A DNA stretch of 64,000 bases, from assembly GCF_015500075.1 (NCBI RefSeq), contig NZ_CP045496.1:1870001-1934000 (forward strand). Direction: 5' to 3'. Position 1 is the stretch's first letter. Each line of letters begins with the position of its first letter. The translations under genes were made by a program, and so were the position numbers. Below are positions 28,001 through 35,373 of this stretch, piece by piece. Source of the stretch: Mesorhizobium sp. INR15 (GTDB lineage: Bacteria; Pseudomonadota; Alphaproteobacteria; Rhizobiales; Rhizobiaceae). The notes below the pieces were generated by a model, which ran no database searches, was not told the DNA's origin, and saw only the letters and a program-made list of their open reading frames with translations.

Positions 28001-30537
28001 AGGACTATGGCCGCACCGATGTCAGCGGCGACGAGACCTGGACCACGCGCTACTTCGCGCCCAACACCACCGCCTACATCGTGTCGTTGCCGAGCAGCCA
28101 GACAATACGGTCCGGCCTCGACGCCAGCTTCCCTTATATCGGCTATGACGAGACCTATTACGACGGCAACGCTGGCGCCAACGCGACGGCGCCGACCAAG
28201 GGCAACATTACGCGCAAGCGCAGCTTCGCGGATTATTACGGCTCACCGCAAAAGGAGGTGAACCAGTATTTTGCCTACGATACCTATGGCAACAAGATCT
28301 CAGCGACCGACGGCGTAGGCGACAAGACCGAGTGGGATTTTGACGCTACCTATCACCTGTACCCGGTGACGCAGCGCTCACCTCGCTACTTTGCCACCGG
28401 CGGCCAGGCAGCCGACACGCGCTTTGTCTCGAGCGCCACCTACAATCCAGTCTGTGGGCTGCCCTCGACCAAGACCGACCTCAACGGCGTCGTGAAGACC
28501 TTTGCCTATGATGCCTACTGCCGGCCCTGGCAGGTCTCACAAAGCGTGACTGGCGCCTATGCCAAGACGCGCTTCGAGAACGAGGGCAATCCGGCAACCC
28601 AGGCGCTGGTCAAATACACACCGCTGCCGAATGGCGCCAGCGGGGGGGCGGTCGAGGATTTTACCCGTTCCTATTACGACGGGCTTGGCCGGGTCTATCG
28701 GGTGGAAACGCCTGGAGAGACGGCCGCCGGCCCGACGCGCATTGCCGACGCCGACTATGACCCGCGCGGCAATGTGCTGCGGACCGCCTTCCCGCGCTTT
28801 GTCGGCGACACTGCGCAATGGGCCACCAACAGCTATGACTGGGCCGACCGGCTGGTGAAGACGGTCTTTGCCGATGCCAGCCAGACGATTTTTGCCCACA
28901 GCCTCGACAGCGGCACCGGCACCAATCCTCGGCTGTTCGCAGTGACCGAGACGGACCAGATCAACGCAACGACGACGCGTCAGTCCAAGAGCGTGTCCTC
29001 GACACGCGGCGATGTCGTGCAGGTGGTTCGCGATCTCGGTGGCCTCGCCCTGACGGAAGGCCGCACCTACGACGTTCTCGGCCGCCTGATCGGGGTCAGC
29101 GATCCCGGTGGCTCGACCTGGGCCTACAGCTACGACATGCTCGGCAACCGGCTGTCGGCGTCGGATCCCGATCTCGGCACCTGGTCCTACATCTATGACG
29201 GCGCCAACCGGCTGATCAGCCAGACCGATGCGCGCAGCACGGTCACGGCACTCAGCTATGATCAGATGGACCGGCTGATCTTGAAGACGGCAACCGCATC
29301 TGGCGGCAGTCCAGTGACGCTGACGCAGAACACCTATGACGAGGCGGCATCTGGCTTTTATAACATCGGCCAGCTGACCACTTCCACCAACCCTGCTGCC
29401 ACGCAGAGCTTCAGATATGACGGCTTTGGTAAGATCGCCCGACAGGATGTCACCATCGCCGGGCTGACCCACACCACGACGAGTGTGCGCGATGCCTCTG
29501 GTCAGACACTGGCGACACAATACCTGCCGGTGCAGCTCGACTTCGGCACGGTGGCCGCACCGCTGCAATACACCACAGGCAACAAGCTCGCCTCGGCTCC
29601 CGGCTTCATCACCTCGACCCTCTATGAGGCCGATGGGCAGACAAAAGAAATCAACTACTCGAATGGCGTCAAAACGTCCTTTACCTACTCGCCAACCCGG
29701 CGCTGGGTGACGCGTGTCACCACGGCCAGGGGCGCCACCGTGCTGCTGGACGATCAGTATGCTCGTGACAGCCTTGGCCGCATCACCGGCACCACGGGGC
29801 TCACGGCTTCCGACAGCTGGACCTACATCTATGACAATGCCGATCGGCTGACATCAAGCAGCAACCTGGGCGACACCACGCTGAGTGAGAGCTTTGTCTA
29901 TGCCACCAATGACAACATGACCTCGCGCACCCGTGTCGCCGGCACATACACATACCCCGCATCAACAGCGCCAAGGCCGCATACACCGACATCGGTCGGC
30001 GCCAACGCCATGGCTTATGACGCCAATGGCAATCTCACATCGGACGGCAGCCGCACGCTCACTTGGGACGAGGCCAACCGGCTGAAGACCGTCAGTCTCG
30101 CCTCCAACACCGTCAACCTCACCTACGGCCCTGACGGTGCGCGTGTTAAAAAGGCGTCATCCTTCGCCACCACGCTCTATCCCGACGCCAATGTCGAGAT
30201 CGATCCGGCAACGCCGGGCGCGGAAATCTACACCAGATATCCGCATCCCGACATCAAGGTCACCGGCACGGCCAAATTCTTCCTACACAGGGATCACCTG
30301 GCTTCGGTGCGGATGGTCACCGATGCCTCGGGCGCCATCGTCGAGCAGACCAATTACGCTAGCTACGGCGAACGCCTCAACTCCGGCTTCCAGACGCAAA
30401 AGTCCTACATCGGCGAGCGCTTCGATCCAGAGACCGGGCTGCTCTATCTCAATGCCAGGTACATGGATCCCGTGCTCGGACGGTTCGTTCCGCCAGATCA
30501 GCAAGGCGAACAGGACGCCGGGGAGTCGCAGCCGTGA
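25039..30537 (+). CDS. Exported SpvB/TcB-like RHS (YD-repeat) protein, toxin tip missing
   Basis: 1832 aa. Order of parts: Sec-type signal peptide ending about residue 37 (IAALAQ), low-complexity Ala/Thr/Gln/Pro-rich linker to about 150, SpvB-like domain from about 160 (VDLPKAAGNGNLGYSIGVDV), and FG-GAP/VCBS-type calcium loops (DLDFDGRDE about 474, DINGDGATD about 693, DFNGDGLPD about 795). Then comes the TcB middle domain, many YD repeats (YDxxGNxxS type) to about 1770, and the RHS core LYLNARYMDPVLGRFV. Relatives continue with a PD-WDP segment and a variable toxin. Here the frame stops 17 residues after GRFV. The stop overlaps the GTG of the transglutaminase-like gene. The missing tip segment is found in the gene at 31581. 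Confidence 0.9.
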   Translation: MNRSLVGAAFLAAGVFAVDTSFISYISGGAGIAALAQESQGSSANTSSPTSGFGNAGAALGAGGQAVGSTTSSSSSPQQAPSIGGSSAAQDSDNPDAAAKVGAQPAAAKTTDAQPADAKASTEAAKTTDTQAAPEAQTAATATTPTSGDPEAIGTPKVDLPKAAGNGNLGYSIGVDVPAFHGIEPQIALNYNSSRKTKLGGLYQGWLGYAWGLDGFDVIERSSPGYGMPVFDASDIYLLDGQAMVTCVAGMVSPSCSTGGTHATENESYRRIALNSSTNEWKVTDRDGTVSTFRSVAAVANLTPTAGTPAYDLAMSYRWLVTSVTDTNGNSVAYTYTCPASPTCYPDSVSYNGTVVKFYYETRPDMILMGNGRDISETSKRIKTIGVTVSGVVRGAYKLTYDQAPFSNTSRLTQITRYGTDAAIAGDGTVTGGTAKILGQMAYQNTDGVYTTVSGAPPSNAPKLVGDLDFDGRDEMYGVTTQSTYNGGGHNGTPSTSYTRSESVLKFTTTGSLSATNKIGVVGWNAPSGQADNPPGLFVGPGRFLATKNTMDFAVSATKSEINGATGHTTSTTTTSIVKTDASLALTKVACSPSAPTGYEVVCNALSTNAIVTDADGTGVDAVNAKGYTYYVHGVGDFLGNGHQQPLYWGPSGTSTKGVLSNGSWQPGGTSFGIACSTGAYSGGPGSCALADINGDGATDVVIYNGSNGNTQVWLSTGAGFKGYTVSPMAGTSAVVRDFDNSGKASVITIGGPNIPGSGPRTGPVRVFSLRPSSTALTPVEFTLPVPLTAGTVIGDFNGDGLPDFTDYTNMFISNAGTGNPNLLRSVVTELGGTVAAEYAPSSTWVNNYLPQVVHAVSKLSVGDGRGQTAVSSYTYAGGIYDPAARKFLGFASIVETKPLANGEMAAPTVTTTYRQDLASYGLPSLTVWKDGAGVVHKQVAETYAVNTATKPYTVQNTATGTTLTENISLTTRVERGFDAYNNITSLKDYGRTDVSGDETWTTRYFAPNTTAYIVSLPSSQTIRSGLDASFPYIGYDETYYDGNAGANATAPTKGNITRKRSFADYYGSPQKEVNQYFAYDTYGNKISATDGVGDKTEWDFDATYHLYPVTQRSPRYFATGGQAADTRFVSSATYNPVCGLPSTKTDLNGVVKTFAYDAYCRPWQVSQSVTGAYAKTRFENEGNPATQALVKYTPLPNGASGGAVEDFTRSYYDGLGRVYRVETPGETAAGPTRIADADYDPRGNVLRTAFPRFVGDTAQWATNSYDWADRLVKTVFADASQTIFAHSLDSGTGTNPRLFAVTETDQINATTTRQSKSVSSTRGDVVQVVRDLGGLALTEGRTYDVLGRLIGVSDPGGSTWAYSYDMLGNRLSASDPDLGTWSYIYDGANRLISQTDARSTVTALSYDQMDRLILKTATASGGSPVTLTQNTYDEAASGFYNIGQLTTSTNPAATQSFRYDGFGKIARQDVTIAGLTHTTTSVRDASGQTLATQYLPVQLDFGTVAAPLQYTTGNKLASAPGFITSTLYEADGQTKEINYSNGVKTSFTYSPTRRWVTRVTTARGATVLLDDQYARDSLGRITGTTGLTASDSWTYIYDNADRLTSSSNLGDTTLSESFVYATNDNMTSRTRVAGTYTYPASTAPRPHTPTSVGANAMAYDANGNLTSDGSRTLTWDEANRLKTVSLASNTVNLTYGPDGARVKKASSFATTLYPDANVEIDPATPGAEIYTRYPHPDIKVTGTAKFFLHRDHLASVRMVTDASGAIVEQTNYASYGERLNSGFQTQKSYIGERFDPETGLLYLNARYMDPVLGRFVPPDQQGEQDAGESQP

Positions 30538-31547
30538 ATGCCGCCCGCACATTGGTGCTGGCTGAGGATTCGGCGGCCTGGCTGGTGGTCCTTGCCCTGC
30601 TGATGGTGCTCGCGGGATTGCACCCATCGGCGGCGGAAGAGTTGGTCCCGTTGGTCCCGTCGAACCCGGCAACCTTTGTCCGCGCCCTGCTCGATGCGCC
30701 GGAAGCCGAAATGAATTTTGGCCGGGCGAAGCTGGCGGTCGACAAGTTCGTCGATCCCTCAATCGATGATATCGCCGCCCTTGCCGAGATCGGCAGCATG
30801 GTCGTTACGGTCAACAAAATGATCGCGACATTGCCGCCCGATGCCGCTTCGACCAGCATGGAGAGGGTGAAGGCGCTGCGCGCCTTCCTCTACAAGGGCG
30901 GCTGGTGGAACAATGGCCGACCGTTCGAATACGACCTCTCTGATCCCTACGGCCAGAAACCCGGGTCGCAGTCGCTGGTCAACTACCTGGCGACGCGAAA
31001 GGGCAATTGTGTCTCGATGCCCGCTTTGTTCATCATCCTCGGGCAGCGGCTTGGTCTCAATGTAACGCTGTCGACGGCGCCGCTGCATGTGTTCGTCAAG
31101 TTCACCGACGACGCGACTGGCAAGACCTGGAATCTCGAGACGACCAGCGGCGCCGGTTTTACGCGCGACGCCTGGTATCGGCAAAAGCTTGAGATGACCG
31201 ACGAAGCAATCTCCAATGGCGTCTATCTCAAGACGCTGTCGCAGCGCGAGGCGCTGTCGATTGTTGCGACACCGGTCCTCGACAGTCTGATCGCCACCGG
31301 CCGCTACGAGGAAGCGATCGCGGTAGCCGATGTGCTGATCGAAGCCTATCCGGCCAACGCCTACACGCTGGTGAAGAAGGGCACGGCCTATTACCGGCTG
31401 CTCGATACCACCATCATCGAGAAATATCCGAAGCAGAGCGACATTCCTGCAGACAGGATAGCTTACGCGAATGAGCTCTACCAGGCCAACAGGCAGGCCT
31501 TCGCCAAAGCCGAAGCGCTCGGCTGGCGAGAGCCGAAGTTGAATTGA
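30534..31547 (+). CDS. Exported transglutaminase-like protein with TPR-like C-terminus
   Basis: 337 aa, GTG start overlapping the RHS stop (GTGA), so translation is coupled. The N-terminal hydrophobic segment (WLVVLALLMVLAGLHPSAA) is a signal peptide or anchor. The central part matches the SirB1-type transglutaminase fold: GNCVSMPALFIILGQRLGL with Cys159, LHVFVKF with His185 and NLETTSG with Glu202, a plausible Cys-His-Glu triad. The C-terminal 100 aa look like tetratricopeptide helices (YEEAIAVADVLIEAYPANAY). It may be a Cys protease, crosslinker or chaperone acting on the RHS shell or toxin. Its place between shell and toxin gene is unusual. Confidence 0.75.
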   Translation: MNAARTLVLAEDSAAWLVVLALLMVLAGLHPSAAEELVPLVPSNPATFVRALLDAPEAEMNFGRAKLAVDKFVDPSIDDIAALAEIGSMVVTVNKMIATLPPDAASTSMERVKALRAFLYKGGWWNNGRPFEYDLSDPYGQKPGSQSLVNYLATRKGNCVSMPALFIILGQRLGLNVTLSTAPLHVFVKFTDDATGKTWNLETTSGAGFTRDAWYRQKLEMTDEAISNGVYLKTLSQREALSIVATPVLDSLIATGRYEEAIAVADVLIEAYPANAYTLVKKGTAYYRLLDTTIIEKYPKQSDIPADRIAYANELYQANRQAFAKAEALGWREPKLN

Positions 31548-31580
31548 CGTGACGGACAAATTGCTGGGCAGGGGGATGTG

Positions 31581-32468
31581 ATGGGATCTATCAGCAACAG
31601 GGTTTTTCAACGGTTAATCGCCGTGGTGCTGGCCATCTCCATGGTGGTTGCTGGCACAGCCGGGGTCTATGCGTCTGCGGCGTTTGGGGTGCATCAGCTG
31701 GCCCAGAAGGTCCGCTCCGATGTACAGACTGTGCGGTTTATCTCACCCGACGGCTGGGATCCGACTCTGCCCGGTGTTGGCACTAATCGATACGCATATG
31801 CTCAGAACGATCCCATCAATAGGAGCGACCAGAACGGACACTTCTTTATCGTCGACGATGCGATTGAAGCGACGATTGTCCTAGGACTCATGCTAGCGAT
31901 GACTGCAACAAAACCTGTCGAACCGACCGGGTACGCAGGTCTGACTGAAGAGCAACGACAGGAGATACAGGATCGAACCGCTGCACTGGTTGCGCAGGGC
32001 CTGAGCCAAGCTGAAGCCGTACAAAGAGCCACAGACGACGTCCGCTCCACATCGATCCGCTCTGCTCGACAACAGACCATGCGCGAGAATCGAGCGATCG
32101 GTCGAATGGCTGAAATTGCAGCGCGACAAGCATTTGAAGACCGAGCCGGCGCAAAGGCTACGACGCAAGTTTCATTCCGCGATCCAGAAACAGGCGCCTG
32201 GGCAAAACTGGACGCTGTTGTTTATGATCAGTCGACACGTACCTTGAGTGTCGATGAAGCTAAAGCCAACAAAGCCAAGTTAAGTAAAAGTCAAGAAGTT
32301 GTGATGGCCGCGATTAAGGATGGCACCGCTGTTCCATTCGGAAAGAAGGCTGAAGAGGCGGGATTGGAAAGTGGGGATCCCGTCAAAAATCAAGCTGACA
32401 AAATCAGCGTTACCAAAACAACCGTAGACACGGGCAGTGGCAAGATTGACACTACCCCGTACCCGTGA
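31581..32468 (+). CDS. Exported RHS-tip protein with PD-(D/E)xK-type nuclease toxin
   Basis: 295 aa from ATG 31581 (AGGGGGA upstream). It begins with its own signal peptide (RLIAVVLAISMVVAGTAGVY), then at residues 51-83 the segment that normally ends an RHS core: RFISPDGWDPTLPGVG, then NRYAYAQNDPINRSDQNGH. The C-terminal half is a putative toxin: a helical region (residues 125-180) and a restriction-endonuclease-like core with Asp211 in KLDAVVYD and Glu226-Ala-Lys228 in SVDEAKANK, the D...ExK pattern of PD-(D/E)xK nucleases. So it is the toxin tip of the RHS protein, cut loose and separately exported. The nuclease assignment is inferred from the motif only. Confidence 0.75.
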   Translation: MGSISNRVFQRLIAVVLAISMVVAGTAGVYASAAFGVHQLAQKVRSDVQTVRFISPDGWDPTLPGVGTNRYAYAQNDPINRSDQNGHFFIVDDAIEATIVLGLMLAMTATKPVEPTGYAGLTEEQRQEIQDRTAALVAQGLSQAEAVQRATDDVRSTSIRSARQQTMRENRAIGRMAEIAARQAFEDRAGAKATTQVSFRDPETGAWAKLDAVVYDQSTRTLSVDEAKANKAKLSKSQEVVMAAIKDGTAVPFGKKAEEAGLESGDPVKNQADKISVTKTTVDTGSGKIDTTPYP

Positions 32469-32477
32469 CATCAAAAA

Positions 32478-33134
32478 ATGGAAACACCTAACGTGATAAA
32501 CGCAGAAAAGATCCGAGACAAGGTAACGGACGCTTTGCGATCTCGCTTCGACAACAGATTATTTAATGCAAATAGTAAAAGAATCCATGTATCGTCGCCC
32601 GACAATATGACTGATTTCGCAGTTGAAATTGGAATACAGGCCGATCGCCGGTATGAGGAGTATGAATGCTATCTGACTGCGACTATAAAGTGGAAGAAAT
32701 TTTCGAAATTGTATAAGAATTTTGACATTTGGTATCATAAAGACAAAGAAGAATTTCGTCCGAAATCAAATAAAATTTTTTGTGTTGCATCGTTTGATAA
32801 TATCGTTGATGGCTTTTCTGCGAAAGGGAGGGCCCCCTTTATTGTTTCATCAGAGGAAGATATTGATGCATTTATTGCTCGGTGTTTGGACGACCTCCAA
32901 GGAGAGGTCGGGGTTTGGATTAGGAGGTGGTTTAGTTGGGAGACTGCCGTGGATGTATTGGATGTAAACAAAAAAATTTGCGGAGCTTGGAGAGACATAG
33001 CTTACTATTGTCTGCTTGATCAGGCATACGGTCGCGAATATGCATGCAAATGGATCGCAGCAATCGATTCTGCCGGTATGCCCAAATTGTTGGGCGCCCA
33101 GATTGACTGGATAAGACTGAATTTGTGCGCGTAG
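32478..33134 (+). CDS. Putative immunity protein for the RHS-tip toxin
   Basis: 218 aa, no signal peptide, so cytoplasmic. It starts nine bases after the toxin stop. Base composition is strikingly AT-rich compared with all neighbours, as is common for exchangeable immunity genes. Aromatic and acidic content is high (FSWETAVDVLDVNKKICGAW). I recognise no family. The call rests on position directly after the toxin and on composition. The lack of a strong ribosome site suggests coupling to the toxin gene. Confidence 0.6.
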   Translation: METPNVINAEKIRDKVTDALRSRFDNRLFNANSKRIHVSSPDNMTDFAVEIGIQADRRYEEYECYLTATIKWKKFSKLYKNFDIWYHKDKEEFRPKSNKIFCVASFDNIVDGFSAKGRAPFIVSSEEDIDAFIARCLDDLQGEVGVWIRRWFSWETAVDVLDVNKKICGAWRDIAYYCLLDQAYGREYACKWIAAIDSAGMPKLLGAQIDWIRLNLCA

Positions 33135-33201
33135 CATGGCTGCGATACGGATTTTTTAACTTCGATGCGCGGCCCGGAATCGGAAGGTCGATCCTTCATG
33201 C

Positions 33202-33217
33202 CCTAGACTAGTCTAGG
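33202..33217. repeat. 16-bp CTAG palindrome at the IS5 remnant end
   Basis: CCTAGACTAGTCTAGG is a perfect palindrome. It includes the transposase stop and so marks the end of the element. IS427-type elements prefer CTAG/TA targets, so this may be a target or junction product. It could also act as a terminator for the toxin-immunity genes. Confidence 0.5.
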
Positions 33218-33930
33218 ACGTAGCCAGCGTGTCGTATCGGGTTGCGATGCGACGGAATTGCTTGGCCTTGTTGAAGAAGCGTTCGACGAGGTTGCGCGAC
33301 TTGTACAGGAAGGGGCTGAAGCAGATCGCGTCCTTGCGCGGTTGGCCTTGGGCGGAATGTTGGCCCATGCCTTTCGCTCGGCGACAGCATTGCGCAAGGC
33401 GTTCGCATCATAGCCCTTGTCGACGAGAAGCATGGCACCCTCCGGCAATTCCTTGATCAAGTCCGCTGCGGAGGCGATGTCACTCATCTGGCCTGCCGTG
33501 AGCGTCAGCTTGATCGGCCTGCCTTGGGCGTCGACAAGAGCATGGATTTTGGTTCTCAGCCCGCCTCGGGAACGACCGAGACAATGATCTCGATCCCCCT
33601 TTTTGTCGTCGCGCCCTGCTGATGCACGCGAACAATGGAGGTGTCGATCATCTGCAACGTGCCGTCATGGGCTTTGGTGACGGCATCCATGAGGCGGTCC
33701 CACACATCTGCTTTCCGCCATCGGACGAAGCGATTGTAGCAGGTGGTGCGCAGGCCGTATCGTTCGGGCAGATCGCGCATGGCGCACCCGATCTCAGCAC
33801 CCTGAAGATCCCACGCAGCACCCTGCGGTCGTCAACGCGCAGCACTCCTCGCGGCTTGTCGGGCAATAGAAGCTCGATCGCGCGCCATTCGAAGTCAGTC
33901 AGGTCATATCGGCTCGTGCGGAGCCTGAAT
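33207..33930 (-). pseudogene. IS5-family (IS427-like) transposase remnant
   Basis: Readable pieces from the start side: LTDFEWRAIELLLPDKPRGV, RRVLRGIFRVLRSGAP, then after a 1-nt loss MRDLPERYGLRTTCYNRFVR, MIDTSIVRVHQQGATTKRG. After the A5G5 run near 33600, where IS427 elements often frameshift on purpose, comes GRSRGGLRTKIHALV. Then AADLIKELPEGAMLLVDKGY with a catalytic Asp, and a last frame with the end scrambled. The loss at RSGAP makes it a pseudogene. Confidence 0.8.
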
Positions 33931-34089
33931 CATAAAACGGCGTGGTATGGAAATAAATTGCGGGCGGTCAACGACTCTTACAGCCGGACGGCCATTGCCT
34001 TTGTCTCATCCCGTCGTGTGCTGTCCGAACCAATGCCACTTCGAATGATGGGCATTTTGGCGGGTCCAATTTGATAAACAAAAATTATC

Positions 34090-34474
34090 AAACAAAATCA
34101 GCTACATCTGGCGGAGGAAGTGGGCATGGTCTTTCAGGTCAAAGCGCACCGACCTGCCATCGTCGAATGCGCACGTTCATAGTCTGTGTGCTGATCTCTT
34201 CGATCACACCAAGCGTGCCGTTCTCGACGCCAAGCCCACGCTCGTTGCGCAGGAACATGACACGGTCACCGCTGGCGAAAGTTCTAGCACCGCGTTCCAC
34301 ATCCACTTGAACATCGTCGCCGAGATCGCCGGCGGCGCGCATGGCCGAGAAGTCATGACTGCGTTCGATCCGTTCGTCGCGCAGCCGCGAGGCCGAGCGG
34401 TAGGCGGCCGACGCCACGGCGCTGCTCCCTGCCTTGCGGCCAATGACCTTGACGTCAAGATGATAGATCGCCAT
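34090..34474 (-). pseudogene. traA: TraA conjugative relaxase, internally deleted remnant
   Basis: Starts with the N-terminus of Ti-type TraA (MAIYHLDVKVIGRKAGSSAV, then SAAYRSASRLRDERIERSHD). It jumps directly to a C-terminal TraA stretch (RGARTFASGDRVMFLRNERG, LGVENGTLGVIEEISTQ), losing most of the relaxase and helicase. A frameshift follows, after which DDGRSVRFDLKDHAHF continues. It therefore cannot nick or unwind DNA. It shows that a MOBQ-type conjugative module was once here. The start ATG at 34474 is preceded by an oriT-like sequence. Confidence 0.82.
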
Positions 34475-34510
34475 CGCGACCAGATCATTTGCACGGCAAA
34501 GCGCATGTCG

Positions 34511-34537
34511 GCACGACGTATAAGCGCGCCCCCCCCT
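34511..34537. other. oriT-like nic region next to traA remnant
   Basis: CGACGTATAAGCGCGCCC closely resembles the nic region of MOBQ systems (Ti plasmid type CGACGTATAATTGCGCCC). It lies 38 bases from the traA start, where Ti and rhizobial plasmids have oriT between traA and the divergent traC. The traC side is lost. Identification is by recalled consensus. Confidence 0.65.
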
Positions 34538-34788
34538 CGAAAAATTCTCGGGAGCGATCATCCCTTCCAGGACCGTCCCGGCAACCTTGCAGCATTGTGC
34601 CGGGTGCTCGATTATCATCGCTCCATCAACAGCTTATGGAAACGATGATGCGCAAACATGGGCTAATCGCGGCGCGACTCACGATCCATTCCGTCGGGAC
34701 GGCGGATGGTGAAGGTGGTTGCTCCTCGATAGAATCGGAAGCGGGCCCACGATTGGCGCCGGGCCCAAATATCGGACGGAGGGCAACC

Positions 34789-35022
34789 ATGGAGCAGTAT
34801 GTCGGCCTTGATGTTTCCTTGAAAGACACCGCAATTTCGATCCGCCAGGATGGTGAGCGGATTTCGCGTGGAAAATGTCCTTCTGACCCTCAGATACTGG
34901 CGCAAGTGATCCGCAAGCATGCACCGCACGCCAGCCGCGTCGTCTTCGAGACAGGGCCATTGGTAACTTGGTTCTATCACACGTTGGCGGCTAAAGGTCT
35001 GCCTGCGATCTGCATCGAATAA
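34789..35022 (+). pseudogene. IS110-family transposase, N-terminal fragment
   Basis: 77 aa: MEQYVGLDVSLKDTAISIRQ with the first catalytic Asp, ASRVVFETGPLVTW with the Glu, then TAA after GLPAICIE. The rest of the protein (about 260 aa) is missing; AT-rich unrelated DNA follows. The 140 bases before it probably are the non-coding left end of the element. It is a different IS110 lineage from the copies at 12157 and 22882. Confidence 0.8.
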
Positions 35023-35373
35023 ATTTCAAATCGCGATCAATTTGTCGGGAATATTGCGATAAATTTTGTTTATAGAGACTGTTCGATAGTTTATTTACCA
35101 CAGGTGCATTTTGATCCCTTTACTCCTAAAGACTTCATGCCTCGACCTGATCGCACTATCCGAACGCACCGCAACGGCCTGTCCGCTTCATCTTGCCAGA
35201 TGATTGGGATTCGAGCGGCGTCCCGCATGGCGCACGTTCGGCCACCTAAAGGTTTGCCGCACTGCACCAAACGGCCCCACCATTAACCCTGTGGATAGAC
35301 CGGAAGCAACTCCAACAATCCCGGCGAGGCCCTCCAAGAACACCTAGACTGACGCTCTAGGGGAATCGAGTGG
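35023..35373. other. Intergenic region upstream of the gspD operon
   Basis: Starts AT-rich (35025-35100), then GC-rich. It must contain the promoter of gspD-gspO-gspG, but I cannot place -35/-10 boxes with confidence. No gene is visible. Confidence 0.4.

Noticed and set aside
28537..29568. 343-codon minus-strand frame
   Set aside because: Shadow of the YD-repeat region; repetitive composition keeps the frame open.
29000..30400. Repetitive DNA considered as a tandem repeat or CRISPR array
   Set aside because: The periodicity is that of degenerate YD protein repeats; no identical repeats with regular spacers are present anywhere in the window.
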